In this document: positions 16,545-26,212 of the stretch, piece after piece | How the letters are laid out: every line of letters begins with the position of its first letter | Position numbering within the stretch: the first letter of the stretch is position 1 | Source: Alteromonadaceae bacterium | Lineage (GTDB): Bacteria > Pseudomonadota > Gammaproteobacteria > Pseudomonadales > Oleiphilaceae | Reading direction: 5' to 3' | DNA length: 41,771 bases | Assembly (NCBI GenBank): GCA_013393545.1 | Contig: JABXHG010000182.1 | Coordinates: 1 to 41,771, forward strand | The notes under the pieces: generated by a model | Databases searched by the model: none | The model's input: only the letters and a program-made list of their open reading frames with translations | What the model was told of the DNA's origin: nothing | Translations under genes and position numbers: made by a program

Positions 16545-18707
16545 ATGACCAATACGAATTACCCCAAGGCAATCCGGCGCTGTAAGAAGCTGCCCTATCT
16601 TCTACCCGCATTGCTGGTGTGCTCCACAACCACCTGGGCAAATGAGCCCGCCGTGGATTCCTCCGATTTCAGTTTCGACAGCCAGCTGCCCATGCTGGGC
16701 GATGATATTCCCGAAGTATTAACAACAACGCGGCTGCGACAACCGAAAACCCGGGTGCCGGGCAGTACAACCGTAATTGAAGGCGATACCATTCGTGATC
16801 TGGGTATCCTGAACCTGTATGAGGTATTCCGGCTGGTACCGGGTATGACCGTTAACTTTGTCGGCAGCCACCAGCCGTCGGTCACTTATCACGGCACCAG
16901 TCAGTACGAGCAGCGCCGCATGCAGGTGCTGGTGGACGGCCGCACCGCCCACCGGGCGACACTGTCTGACATGGACTGGAAAACCATGCCGGTGCCGCTG
17001 GAAATGATCGAGCGCATCGAAGTGGCCCGGGGCCCCAACGCTGCCGCCTACGGTATCAATGCCTTTCTGGGCACCATCAACATCATAACCCGTGATCCGG
17101 CCGACACCGCGGGCATTGAAACCCATGTTAGCGGTGGTTCGCGTGGCCACCGACGGGCTTTTGGTTCGGTTGGCTCGGTCAGCGAGACCATGGATTGGCG
17201 CCTGACCTACGAGAAGCGCAAGTTTGATGGTTTCGACGTGAACGAAGATGGCGAGGATTTCCATGATGGCAAAGACATCAATGCCTTTAACTGGGATTCC
17301 CGCCTTTATCTGAACAACGCTGCCGATCTGGAACTCAGAGCCGGTATTGTTGATGGTGTCGACGAACGGGACCAGGACAAGGGAGGCTCGCTGGAGCCGG
17401 TGGAAAACCCGGACATTGAGCTTCGGGATTATCATCTTCAGGCCAAACTGAATTACCGGCTATCGAACAACCATTTTTTTCATGTTCAGGCAGCGGTTGA
17501 GAACTATAAGCGACAGCAGGAGTATGGCATTGCCTGGGGGGAGACAGCGGCCGAATGTTTAGAGGATGGTACGCCGCTGTATTCCGTAGACAGCGCAGGG
17601 GATGACATCTGTTTCTTGAATGATGAAGCCAAGAGTTTTTTTGCAGATATCAACGACAGCTACGAAGATACCCGAATTGAACTGGAGCTGCAGGACACCC
17701 TGCTGTTCAGCGATGACCTGAAACTGGTCACCGGTACCGGCTTTCGCAAAGACATTCTACGCTCCCAAACCTTCTTCAACGGTCGGGAAGAAGTCTACCA
17801 ATCCCGTATTTTCGGCAATCTGGAATACACACCCTGGCATTGGCTAACGCTCAACGCCGGCGGCAACTGGGAGCGCACCAGCACCACTGGCGACGACTAT
17901 TTTTCGCCAAGAGTGGCCGCTAATTTCCAACTTACCGAGCAACAGGCTCTGCGCTTTGTGTTTTCAAAAGCGGTGCGTACACCTGACGCGTTCGAACAGA
18001 ACCGAGACTATGGGTATACGTTGGCCAATGTGCGCTCAGAAGACTATCCCGAACTAGAGGGCTCTCGTGTTGGTATTGATGAAGCTCTTAAGGCGCCAAA
18101 TGCTGAAAACACAATGGATCAACAACTTGAAGAAGAACGCATAACTTCTTATGAAATAAGCTACTTTACGCAGTACTCCATGGACTCTGCGTTGCTTTCT
18201 TTAGAAGTGCGCGGTTTTAGGGATGAAATGCGGGACATGATCGGCGGCATCATTCAGCTGAAAGAATGGTCGCTGGAGAATGAATACCAAATCGATCAGA
18301 AAGGCTTTGAACTTGAGGCTTCGGCGGAATTCCCGGGAACTACAATGCGCGCCAGTTACGCCTATCTGGACCAGGACACCTCGTATACGGGCGCTTTAGA
18401 CAAAGACCAAAGTCACATTCTCGAACGGATGTCCGTTCGCCACTCCGGCAGCCTCGCTGTGGTTCAGGACCTACCCTGGCAAATGAAAGCCGCCACCACG
18501 TTCTACTGGGCAGACGAGTTTAATCGTCAGCAAGAACAATTCGAGCGCATTGATATACGGTTGGCCAAACAGTTTTTCGGGCCGCGCCACAACGCTGAGC
18601 TGGCGTTTATCATGCAGCACTACTTGAATCGCCAGCCTGAACTGAGCTCGGACAATGTCATTGAGGATCATAACCAGTATTTCGTGGAAGCCAGCCTGAA
18701 ATTCTGA
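16545..18707 (+). CDS. TonB-dependent outer-membrane receptor
   Basis: The product has 720 residues. The signal peptide runs to about residue 33 (TTTWA / NEP). The plug domain (about 55-170) has TTRLRQPKTRVPGSTTVIEG, a TonB-box-like region before it, and the classic IERIEVARGPNAAAYGINAFLG with INIITRDP. The rest is a beta-barrel ending in aromatic-rich VEASLKF with a terminal Phe, as outer-membrane assembly requires. The ligand is unknown; vitamin B12, siderophore and colicin-receptor-like types remain possible. It heads a unit with a periplasmic binding protein and a sensor kinase-like protein. A part of the barrel (about 18000-18240) is noticeably richer in A/T than the rest. Confidence 0.9.
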   Translation: MTNTNYPKAIRRCKKLPYLLPALLVCSTTTWANEPAVDSSDFSFDSQLPMLGDDIPEVLTTTRLRQPKTRVPGSTTVIEGDTIRDLGILNLYEVFRLVPGMTVNFVGSHQPSVTYHGTSQYEQRRMQVLVDGRTAHRATLSDMDWKTMPVPLEMIERIEVARGPNAAAYGINAFLGTINIITRDPADTAGIETHVSGGSRGHRRAFGSVGSVSETMDWRLTYEKRKFDGFDVNEDGEDFHDGKDINAFNWDSRLYLNNAADLELRAGIVDGVDERDQDKGGSLEPVENPDIELRDYHLQAKLNYRLSNNHFFHVQAAVENYKRQQEYGIAWGETAAECLEDGTPLYSVDSAGDDICFLNDEAKSFFADINDSYEDTRIELELQDTLLFSDDLKLVTGTGFRKDILRSQTFFNGREEVYQSRIFGNLEYTPWHWLTLNAGGNWERTSTTGDDYFSPRVAANFQLTEQQALRFVFSKAVRTPDAFEQNRDYGYTLANVRSEDYPELEGSRVGIDEALKAPNAENTMDQQLEEERITSYEISYFTQYSMDSALLSLEVRGFRDEMRDMIGGIIQLKEWSLENEYQIDQKGFELEASAEFPGTTMRASYAYLDQDTSYTGALDKDQSHILERMSVRHSGSLAVVQDLPWQMKAATTFYWADEFNRQQEQFERIDIRLAKQFFGPRHNAELAFIMQHYLNRQPELSSDNVIEDHNQYFVEASLKF

Positions 18708-18751
18708 TGTTATGGAGATAATCAACCAATGGAAGGGATAGCCAGGACGGT

Positions 18752-19726
18752 ATGATATTCCACCAATCATTTACTACCGAGGTACCCGGTAAGCTCCTAC
18801 GCTTTTACTGGCTGTTGTGCGGACTGATCGCCTTGCTGCTACCCCTGACAGCTGGCGCACAAGAGTATGGCTCCGGTGTTCGCACTCTGCCGGTCATCAG
18901 CTCGGGCAATAGCGCACTGGATGAGCATCTGATCAGGCTAATCGAGGGGCGCTTGCAAGGGCCATTCATGCTTGAACGCATGGCTGCAGACACCTACAAC
19001 CCACGCCCGGATAATAAGCTGGCCATCACTATTGGCCCTTCGGCCTTCGCGGATGTGCGGAAAAACTATCCCGAAGCAGACATCCTGGCTCTATTGGTTA
19101 ACAAACGGTTTATTGAAGATTATCGCGAAGAGCTTCCCGGCAAGTTGGGAGTGGTCTACAACGACGTGCCCTTGTTGCGCCAGGCACTTACCGGCCAGGC
19201 AATTCTGCCTCAGGCTCAAAAAATAGCGCTGCTGGCAACGACCGAAAGCGCCGGACTCTATGATGATTTGATGGACCAGTTACCGGATTTCGGGCTGCAG
19301 GCGAGAATATTTATTGCCGATACCGATGACCAGCTGATCCCGGCACTGAACAGGGCCCTGGCATACGGAGATTTTCTGCTTGCCGCGTCCGACAATCGTA
19401 TTTACAACCCTCGTAACATTAAACCCATTCTTTTGACCGCCTACCGGCGTAACCGGATCCTGATCGGACCCAGCCAGGGATACGTAAGAGCCGGCGCGCT
19501 TGCTTCCAGCTACGTCCCCTTTGTGGTGATCGCCGAACAGGCAAGCACCCAACTCCAGCGATACCTGTCGGAAGGTGAATTCCCCAAAACGGAGTACCCG
19601 GATACATTCAGTGTTGAAGTCAACGAACAGGTCGCCCGCTCGCTAAACATCCCTCTTCCCGACCGGGACTGGATCAGTAACCGTGTTGATCGCCTGTTAA
19701 AGGAAAACCGGGAGGCCACAGAATGA
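18752..19726 (+). CDS. periplasmic ABC-type substrate-binding protein
   Basis: The product has 324 residues, starting at ATG 18752 behind AGGA. The signal peptide is LLRFYWLLCGLIALLLPLTA with cleavage near AGA / QEYG. The rest looks like a two-lobe periplasmic binding fold of the ABC_sub_bind type: ITIGPSAFADVRKNYPEADIL, KLGVVYNDVPLLRQAL, KIALLATTESAGLYDDLM, and a lobe switch near GDFLLAASDNRIYN. No permease or ATPase gene follows; instead a histidine kinase-like gene overlaps its stop (ATGA). It may therefore act as a ligand sensor for that protein rather than in transport. Confidence 0.75.
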   Translation: MIFHQSFTTEVPGKLLRFYWLLCGLIALLLPLTAGAQEYGSGVRTLPVISSGNSALDEHLIRLIEGRLQGPFMLERMAADTYNPRPDNKLAITIGPSAFADVRKNYPEADILALLVNKRFIEDYREELPGKLGVVYNDVPLLRQALTGQAILPQAQKIALLATTESAGLYDDLMDQLPDFGLQARIFIADTDDQLIPALNRALAYGDFLLAASDNRIYNPRNIKPILLTAYRRNRILIGPSQGYVRAGALASSYVPFVVIAEQASTQLQRYLSEGEFPKTEYPDTFSVEVNEQVARSLNIPLPDRDWISNRVDRLLKENREATE

Positions 19727-21213
19727 CCCTGAGTTCCCGTACGCCCGGTATGTCTCTGTCTTCGCGATTGCTGATGTTGGGCGCTTTTCCGGCTGTGGTT
19801 ATGTTTATTGCGTTGATGGTTTTCTTCACGTCGGCCCGACTGGATGATGCCCGAAGTGAGCTGGCCCGCTCCGGCCAGCTGTTAGCCGATAGCCTCGCAC
19901 CAGCTCTGGAATACGCAGTGGTCTCCGGCAACAAGGATGCACTGGACACGACACTGGAGCAATCCCTTGAGCGCAGCCACGCCGCCTGGATTCGCGTGAC
20001 GGATGTTATAGGCGATCAGCTCAGCCTGGTCAGCAAAGATCCCCACCCCCCCACGTCTTTAGATGGCCGCTACAAAAAATACAGTGCGGAAATTCTTCAG
20101 GAACCAGTCGCTATCGGTGACGGCAGCCTGCTTAGTGGCAACTGGAGTGGCAGTGCAGGCGCCCTTCGGGTAGGTACCGTGGAAGTTGCAATTGACCTCC
20201 AGCTACTGCAAGACCGCCAAAACCAGATCCTGTGGTCGTCCCTGGCGGTAGGGGCTGTAGTGCTTGCCATTACACTGTTGATGGTACGCAGCTTTCTGAG
20301 CAATCTCATCGGGCCCATTCGTAGACTGGCCCGCCGCGTTCTGGCTCTTATTGAAGGGGATTACAAGCCTCATCCTGTTGCAGTGCGTGGCAACGCCAGT
20401 GAAGTGGTCGAGATTCAGCAACAGTTGAACGAACTGGCCCTGCATCTGGCCGAAGTTGAGCAGACACGGGACGAGACGCTGGCCGTCTCCGATGCCGCCC
20501 GAAACAAGGCAGAACAGGCCAACCAGGCAAAATCGGAATTCCTGACCGCCATGAGCAATGAATTGCGCTCTCCCTTGCAGGGTGTTCTTGGTGCGTTGGA
20601 AGCCACCACCCGGGACCCAATGACGCCCAGGCAGCAGCATTATCTGAGAACCGTGCGCCAGTCCACCGAGGATTTGCTGACCGTTATTTCCGATCTGCTG
20701 GACTACGCCGAAATCGACAATGGCTTTTATGCTCCTGCCAGGCAAGCCTTTGATTTACAAAAACTGATCGAAAATTGCGTGGCATCTTTCCGGTTGACAG
20801 CGGAACAACAGGGCGCCGTTCTGGAGCTACAAATGCCGGGCGATTGGGAAGAAGGGCTCATGGTGTGGGGAGACGGCCCCAGAGTCCGGCAAGTACTGGC
20901 CAGCCTTATCGAGAATGCCATGACTTCATGCAGCGACGGTTTCATAAACGTGCGGGCGCACCTCTCGCAACTGGAGCCTGGTCAGGTACTGCTCAACTGC
21001 ACGGTGGTGGATTCAGGTTCTGGTCTGGTGGCGGCTCGGCTGGAGAGCGAGCAGGCTGGCCTGCCAGCCACTGGCAATATGGGCCTTGTGGTGGTGCAGA
21101 AACTGGTGGAACTGATGGGCGGTCATGTGAAGGTGGGCACTGAGGAAACCCGGGGCTCGTCCATCTGTTTCGAACTTGCCTTCACCCTCGCTGTGGCCGA
21201 AACGCACGAATAA
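19723..21213 (+). CDS. membrane histidine kinase-like protein lacking the phosphoacceptor His
   Basis: The product has 496 residues: TM1 (about 15-36), a periplasmic sensor region of about 130 residues, TM2 (about 170-188), HAMP (about 190-240), a coiled coil, a DHp-like domain (about 265-335) and an HATPase domain (about 370-490). The H-box reads MSNELRSPLQG instead of the usual MSHELRTPLNG; Asn279 (codon AAT at 20557-20559) replaces the phosphorylated His. In the ATPase domain the N-box Asn (LIENAM) and G1 box (VDSGSGL) remain, while G2 (GNMGLVVV) is altered. No receiver domain or response-regulator gene is adjacent. It may be a pseudokinase sensing the state of the binding protein, or may rely on partner kinases. 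Confidence 0.8.
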   Translation: MTLSSRTPGMSLSSRLLMLGAFPAVVMFIALMVFFTSARLDDARSELARSGQLLADSLAPALEYAVVSGNKDALDTTLEQSLERSHAAWIRVTDVIGDQLSLVSKDPHPPTSLDGRYKKYSAEILQEPVAIGDGSLLSGNWSGSAGALRVGTVEVAIDLQLLQDRQNQILWSSLAVGAVVLAITLLMVRSFLSNLIGPIRRLARRVLALIEGDYKPHPVAVRGNASEVVEIQQQLNELALHLAEVEQTRDETLAVSDAARNKAEQANQAKSEFLTAMSNELRSPLQGVLGALEATTRDPMTPRQQHYLRTVRQSTEDLLTVISDLLDYAEIDNGFYAPARQAFDLQKLIENCVASFRLTAEQQGAVLELQMPGDWEEGLMVWGDGPRVRQVLASLIENAMTSCSDGFINVRAHLSQLEPGQVLLNCTVVDSGSGLVAARLESEQAGLPATGNMGLVVVQKLVELMGGHVKVGTEETRGSSICFELAFTLAVAETHE

Positions 21214-21237
21214 AACACCCGCCGGGCGGCGGGTGTT
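21214..21237 (-). terminator. intrinsic terminator of gor
   Basis: AACACCCGCC (21214-21223) and GGCGGGTGTT (21228-21237) form a perfect 10-bp GC-rich stem with a GGGC loop. On the minus strand the stem is followed by TTTTAT, the U-tract expected for gor. It lies directly after the plus-strand kinase stop and may also help end that transcript. Confidence 0.8.
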
Positions 21238-21259
21238 CGGGCGCCTCAGGTCTTGAGGC

Positions 21260-22621
21260 TTATGCCACCGGCTCGCGCATGGTGACAAACTCTTCGGCCG
21301 ACGTTGGGTGAATCCCCATTGTGGCATCGAACTGGGCCTTGGTGGCACCGGCCTTGATGGCCACAGCCAGCCCCTGGGTAATCTCCCCGGCATCTGGTCC
21401 AACCATGTGGGCGCCAAGAACCTGGTCGGTTTCGGCATCAACCACCAGCTTCATCAGGCTGCGTTCATCCCGGCCACTCAGAGTGTATTTCATTGGGCGG
21501 AATTCAGAACGGTAGATTGTTACACCGTGGCCAGCCTCCCGGGCTTCCTGCTCTGTGAGGCCCACGGTGCCAATGTTGGGTTGGCAGAAAACCGCAGTGG
21601 GAATGGCCTGATAGTCCATCTCACCCTGCCCGTCGCCATAAAGACGGCGTGACAGAACCATGGCCTGGGCCAGCGCCACCGGCGTCAGCTGCGGCGTGCC
21701 AATAACATCTCCCAGCGCGTAAATAGACGGCACGGCGGTCTGGAAATAATCATCCACGTGAACATGCCCCGAGGCTGTCAGCTCAACGCCAAGGTCGGTG
21801 AGGCCGATACCGTCCACCAGGGCCCGGCGCCCGGTGGCGGCCATGATCAGGCCTGTTTCCAGGGTATCACCGTTGCTCAAATGCGCCTGATAGCCGCTGC
21901 CCTGCGGCTCAACCGAGTCGATGGTTACATTGAAGCGCAGGTCCACGCCTTTCTTGCGCATTTCCTGCTCGGTAAAGCGGCGAATGTCGTCGTCAAAGCC
22001 CCGGAGAAACAGGTCACCCCGGTACAACAGGGTGGTTTCCACACCCAGACCCGCGAGGATACCGGCAAACTCGACGGCGATGTAGCCGCCACCCCAGACC
22101 GTGGCATGGCGGGGTAACTGTGGCAGATAGAACATTTCATTGGATGTCAGCAGATGTTCCCGGCCAGGAATATCCGGGATCACCGGCCAGCTGCCAGTAG
22201 CCACCGTGATCCGCTCCGTGGACCAGGTTTGCTCTCCGACCCGGACGGTGTTTGGGTCGTCCAGGCTCGCTGTGCCCTCGATAATATCGACGCCGGCATT
22301 AGCCAGCAAGCGGCCGTAAATACCGTTCAAACGCTCGATTTCCGCGTTTTTATTGGACACCAGCGTGGGCCAGTCAAAACTGACATCCCCAGTGGGAACC
22401 TGCCAGCCGTAACCGGCGGCGTCCTCCAGCTCTTCGCGTACATGAGCACCATAAACAAACAGCTTTTTCGGCACGCAGCCCACATTGACACAAGTGCCGC
22501 CAAGGTGGCGTGATTCCACCACCGCTACGCGCGCACCTCGCTGGGCGGACATGCGGGCCAGACGAACGCCGCCAGACCCGGCGCCAATCACAATCAGGTC
22601 GTAATCGAAATGGTCAGACAC
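21260..22621 (-). CDS. gor: glutathione-disulfide reductase
   Basis: The product has 453 residues (usual length), starting at GTG 22621 behind GGAG. The FAD motif is [19 protein letters not shown]. The redox-active disulfide is Cys44 / Cys49 in [13 protein letters not shown]. The NADPH domain has [18 protein letters not shown] and the Arg-bearing segment [11 protein letters not shown] that binds the 2'-phosphate. The C-terminal acid-base pair is His438 / Glu443 in [10 protein letters not shown]. It regenerates glutathione in the cytoplasm. It lies 59 bases after gspM on the same strand and could receive read-through from the secretion operon, but has its own terminator. Confidence 0.95.
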   Translation of the reverse strand: MSDHFDYDLIVIGAGSGGVRLARMSAQRGARVAVVESRHLGGTCVNVGCVPKKLFVYGAHVREELEDAAGYGWQVPTGDVSFDWPTLVSNKNAEIERLNGIYGRLLANAGVDIIEGTASLDDPNTVRVGEQTWSTERITVATGSWPVIPDIPGREHLLTSNEMFYLPQLPRHATVWGGGYIAVEFAGILAGLGVETTLLYRGDLFLRGFDDDIRRFTEQEMRKKGVDLRFNVTIDSVEPQGSGYQAHLSNGDTLETGLIMAATGRRALVDGIGLTDLGVELTASGHVHVDDYFQTAVPSIYALGDVIGTPQLTPVALAQAMVLSRRLYGDGQGEMDYQAIPTAVFCQPNIGTVGLTEQEAREAGHGVTIYRSEFRPMKYTLSGRDERSLMKLVVDAETDQVLGAHMVGPDAGEITQGLAVAIKAGATKAQFDATMGIHPTSAEEFVTMREPVA

Positions 22622-22680
22622 AGAGGCTCCTTTTCATTCCTGAAACAATTGCGCCCAGAGTAAACGGCGCGCCATTTAAA

Positions 22681-23217
22681 TCAAATAGTTAACGTCAATC
22701 GGGCTGATATTATGCCCGGCTCTCCAGAGCGATCCATTGCCGCCTGATCAACCTGCACGCCATTCACCGCCGCCAGTTGCTCCAGCCAGGCTGCCACTTG
22801 CCCAAATGGAGCGGCGTCAAGCCAGACTCTGATGGCATCTTCCCCACTGGGCTCAAACCGTTGCAGTGAGAGCTCCGCCTCACGGGCAGTGCGGGTAACC
22901 AGCGCCATGAGCGCCCGGCCATCCGCAGGCCTGTTGCTGGTGGTCGAAGAACCGGAATCATTGCTGTCACCCGCTGCCAGGGACTGAATGGCCGCCTGAT
23001 TAGACTGCATCCAGGCAAGAAGTTCACGGGCATTTTCCCGATCACTAATGGCGCGCTCATGAAAGCCCGCAGCCGGTCGCCAGATCATGAAATACAGCAC
23101 CGCCAACAACAAGGCGACAGCCAGAACCGACAACGCCTGCCGGTCCCGGGCGGATAACTGGTCATAACGGGCAAGTAACTTGCCAACAGGCGGTTGCTTT
23201 CCAAGTTGCGCCCACAT
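22681..23217 (-). CDS. gspM: type II secretion protein GspM
   Basis: The product has 178 residues. A short cytoplasmic N-terminus, one membrane helix (ALSVLAVALLLAVLYFMIW, about 31-49), then a periplasmic ferredoxin-like domain (ISARLTLTI at the end). The family forms the inner-membrane assembly platform with GspL, GspF and GspE. It is the last gene of the minus-strand gsp operon and is separated from gspL by one base. Confidence 0.88.
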   Translation of the reverse strand: MWAQLGKQPPVGKLLARYDQLSARDRQALSVLAVALLLAVLYFMIWRPAAGFHERAISDRENARELLAWMQSNQAAIQSLAAGDSNDSGSSTTSNRPADGRALMALVTRTAREAELSLQRFEPSGEDAIRVWLDAAPFGQVAAWLEQLAAVNGVQVDQAAMDRSGEPGIISARLTLTI

Positions 23218-23218
23218 G

Positions 23219-24517
23219 CTATTGCCCTCCTGAAACGGTCAGACGACCGCGAGCACCGCTGGCTTCGTTTACCACGGAGCCGATCTCGGCCTGCAGGCCC
23301 GCGTCTGTTAATCCGCTCCTTAGCTGGCTCATCCGGTCGTAACTGTCGGCGGTCAGATCGACAACCAGTTCGCCCCGGTTACGGCTGTAGTTAATGGCGT
23401 TAAACGTTACCGAATCGGTATCCGGCAGCCGGCTGTACTGGTCTCCGGTGTATTGAAGCAGTGTCAGAAAACCGGTTTGAGGCGCTCCGTCCCGCGCCAC
23501 CCTCAACTGGCCCTGAATCACCCGCCGTACATTACCGGCATGGGTTCGGGTATCGCCGGGAAAGGCCTCGCGATATATGACCATGGCCTGCTTTTCAAGC
23601 TGCTCTGCCTGGTTTTGCTGGTAAACACCCATGCCAATTTCCAGGGCAACCTGTACCACGAACCAGACCGCAGCCACGGCCAGCAAAGGCTTCCAGGGCG
23701 ACCAGGCCGGCCCGCCAGTGTTTTTTACGGAATAAGTTCCCTGGCAAAGATCTACGGGCTGGCACTGTTGCTGAAAACAGGCGTGTGCCAGCAAACCGGT
23801 AACCGAAACAGACAGGGATTCCACGGCCAGTGTCAGGCGGTCGGTTGAGCGCGCAAAACTCTCCAGCGCCCCGGCATGATGTTCCTGATCTTCCGCACCG
23901 GCGTAAAGGCGGACCGGCACTTGTGCCGCCACATCTTCGGCCGAGGGTTCTGCGAGGGTATGAGCAAACAGAGGCAGATTATCGGTGTTAATAGCCAGCC
24001 ATTCGCCAGAGGCATTGAGCATCAGTACTCGATCGCCGTCCAGGCAGAAGGTCCAGCCTTGCTCTGGTTTTGGTAACAGAGCCGCGTCCGGATAAATGGC
24101 AAGCAGCGGTGCCTTTTGCCAGCCGGAAAAGATGGCCTGCCAGCGGTTCATACGCTGCTTATCGATGGCCGCGACCTGGTAGCCGGCATCGGTATGAGCG
24201 CCCAGAGCAAGGTGCAGGGTTTCCACATCCTGCGCTACCTGTTCTTCCACCGCATACGGCAGAGCCTGAGCGATAAATCGGTTTTGTTTGGCGGGAATAC
24301 TGGCATGACAAAAAACCGTGTCTTCTGCCGGCACCAAACCAATGAGCCCAACTTTCTCCAACGAGTTTTGGGTCAGCACCTGTTCTATGGTCTGCCGGCT
24401 ATCAGATTCCCCACTGGCCTGGGCATCGCCGGAAGCATCCTGCAGCACCCAACTAAAACAGGGCTCGTCCGACTCGTTGGTTGACGGCTCAGGCCGGACA
24501 AATAGGCGGTAAGACAT
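23219..24517 (-). CDS. gspL: type II secretion protein GspL
   Basis: The product has 432 residues. The N-terminal cytoplasmic actin-like domain (about 1-260) is the docking site for GspE. A membrane helix lies near 280-300 (PLLAVAAVWFVVQVALEIGMG). The periplasmic C-terminal domain (about 345-430) is the ferredoxin-like fold that pairs with GspM. The gene begins two bases after the gspK stop, which indicates tight coupling. Confidence 0.9.
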   Translation of the reverse strand: MSYRLFVRPEPSTNESDEPCFSWVLQDASGDAQASGESDSRQTIEQVLTQNSLEKVGLIGLVPAEDTVFCHASIPAKQNRFIAQALPYAVEEQVAQDVETLHLALGAHTDAGYQVAAIDKQRMNRWQAIFSGWQKAPLLAIYPDAALLPKPEQGWTFCLDGDRVLMLNASGEWLAINTDNLPLFAHTLAEPSAEDVAAQVPVRLYAGAEDQEHHAGALESFARSTDRLTLAVESLSVSVTGLLAHACFQQQCQPVDLCQGTYSVKNTGGPAWSPWKPLLAVAAVWFVVQVALEIGMGVYQQNQAEQLEKQAMVIYREAFPGDTRTHAGNVRRVIQGQLRVARDGAPQTGFLTLLQYTGDQYSRLPDTDSVTFNAINYSRNRGELVVDLTADSYDRMSQLRSGLTDAGLQAEIGSVVNEASGARGRLTVSGGQ

Positions 24518-24519
24518 GG

Positions 24520-25515
24520 CTATCCTTCTGAGAAAATATAAGGTTCCCTGGTGATACGATTCTTCTGCCCGGCATCACGGTGCACGGTCCGGATCTGACC
24601 CTCGGCGTTGCGAAATACCCGGTTGACCAGGTTAACAACCCGGTTATCGTAGGTAATCCGTGAAACCACATCAAAAAAACGGGTTTGCAGAGTCAGGCCA
24701 TCGGCGGAAAGTCCCATGTCAGACAGTTCAGGCAATGCCAGAAAATCACGAATATCTTCGAATCGGTTCTCTTCACGCTTCTCAATCATACTCGCGGTCG
24801 CGGCTTCGGTCAGGTTTTCATGTAACGATTGCAGCACCGGGCCGGTGGCAGTATTCACATTGATGCCAGTACCGCTCACCGGCAGGGCGGTCACGTGAGG
24901 GCGCAGTTGCTGATAATAGTCTTCGGTCATCCCCTCAATCAGCCGCAGTTCGGTAACGGAAACAAACGGTTGATTGGCGGCCCTGAAGGAAGGTTCTGCC
25001 ATCAGATAAGTGCCGTCTTCGGCACCATGAACGTTAATTGCCTGCTCATTCTCATCAATCCAGTCAATGAGGGCTTCAACCCTTAAACCGTTGATACCCA
25101 GTATTCGCAGTAAACGCTCGAAACGCCCTCTGGCCAGGCTGTCTACTTCGCCGCTTTCCAATACCAGATCGTTGAGGTTGAGCCGCCCGCCAAGGCCGTC
25201 AATCTGAACCTCGGCCACCCCGTTGTCGTCCACTGGCAAAACAGCCGAGCGCATGGCCCAGAACTCGTCCGGGCTGTCGGCCAGAACGCCGTTTTCCCGG
25301 TCTTCGTCAAAATCACGCTTCAGCACCTGAGCGGCGAAGGCTTCAGCTCCAAGCGCAATGCTGTAACCCTGTTGCTGGGCCAGGTAATGGCCAGCCCTGA
25401 ACACCTGCAGGCTTTGCTGGCGAACCATGCCGGCAGCCAGCATGACCACCAGCGCCATGGCCAACAGAACCATGATCAACGCGACGCCCTGTTGCCTATT
25501 GCGGCTCGGCATCAT
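24520..25515 (-). CDS. gspK: type II secretion minor pseudopilin GspK
   Basis: The product has 331 residues. The prepilin leader and cleavage site are MMPSRNRQQG / VALIMVLLAMALV; the mature protein lacks Glu at position 5, as GspK proteins do. A large helical domain carries LNLNDLV and INVNTATG, the helix-hairpin-like and metal-region sequences of GspK. It caps the tip of the pseudopilus with GspI and GspJ. It overlaps the gspJ end by 20 bases. Confidence 0.93.
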   Translation of the reverse strand: MMPSRNRQQGVALIMVLLAMALVVMLAAGMVRQQSLQVFRAGHYLAQQQGYSIALGAEAFAAQVLKRDFDEDRENGVLADSPDEFWAMRSAVLPVDDNGVAEVQIDGLGGRLNLNDLVLESGEVDSLARGRFERLLRILGINGLRVEALIDWIDENEQAINVHGAEDGTYLMAEPSFRAANQPFVSVTELRLIEGMTEDYYQQLRPHVTALPVSGTGINVNTATGPVLQSLHENLTEAATASMIEKREENRFEDIRDFLALPELSDMGLSADGLTLQTRFFDVVSRITYDNRVVNLVNRVFRNAEGQIRTVHRDAGQKNRITREPYIFSEG

Positions 25516-26212
25516 TCGCCTCGTCGTTTTGCTCCTGGCTTTCTTCCTGCTGGCTGGTCACCAGGCGCCGCGCTCTGGCGGCATTGAAGTCCGGAAGGCT
25601 GAAAATCCTCGTAATCTCCCCCAACTGCCCGTGCTCCAGGGTGACCTCAATGCCCCGTGGTAAAGGGGTATCCGGTCTCCGGCCTGGCATCAGGCCCGCC
25701 ATCATTTCATCGGTCGGCCATTGTTGGCGCTGTCTGCCGTTGGCATCCCAAAACCGGATATCAAAGGTTTTGACATCGTCCAGTAGAGTCACGGCTCTAC
25801 CCTGCTCTTCCTGGCCCCGATCGACCATTGGCCAGTAGTGCCGGCGCAGTTCATTGCCAGTGTACTCCCAGCCAGCCCGTTGCAGGCCACTGCGACGTAA
25901 TCCCAAAGGATTGCGCCAGCCCTGACGAGTCAGCAACAGATCAAAACCCTGTTCCCGCGTGCTCAACGCCGGCTGGAAATCACCGTAAATATCCCGCGCC
26001 GGGCGGTTAACAACCTGAGTCAGGTCCCGTTCCAGCAGCAACATGGCTTTTTGCAGTCCATCAAATTGTTCGGCCAGGTGATCGACCCGTTCCCGGGTGT
26101 TAACAACACTGCCAAGGACCTGCCACACTCCAAGCCCGATTACGGCGGTGATGGCCACGGCAATCAGAACTTCCATGAGGGTAAAACCCTGCTGTTTACA
26201 GAAGTGCATCAC
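25496..26212 (-). CDS. gspJ: type II secretion minor pseudopilin GspJ
   Basis: The product has 238 residues. The leader is short: MMHFCKQQG / FTLMEVLIAVAITAV, with Glu5 present. The globular region has LERDLTQVVNRPARD and the C-terminal IEVTLEHGQLGEITRIF typical of GspJ. It forms the pseudopilus tip with GspI and GspK. It overlaps gspI by four bases. The last residues are rich in Glu and Gln (about 20 residues), an unusual acidic tail. Confidence 0.92.
   Translation of the reverse strand: MMHFCKQQGFTLMEVLIAVAITAVIGLGVWQVLGSVVNTRERVDHLAEQFDGLQKAMLLLERDLTQVVNRPARDIYGDFQPALSTREQGFDLLLTRQGWRNPLGLRRSGLQRAGWEYTGNELRRHYWPMVDRGQEEQGRAVTLLDDVKTFDIRFWDANGRQRQQWPTDEMMAGLMPGRRPDTPLPRGIEVTLEHGQLGEITRIFSLPDFNAARARRLVTSQQEESQEQNDEANDAEPQ

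Noticed and set aside
16531..16545. TAGACCGACTC just before the TonB receptor, resembling an AcuR operator.
   Set aside because: Only one arm matches; the second arm is absent.
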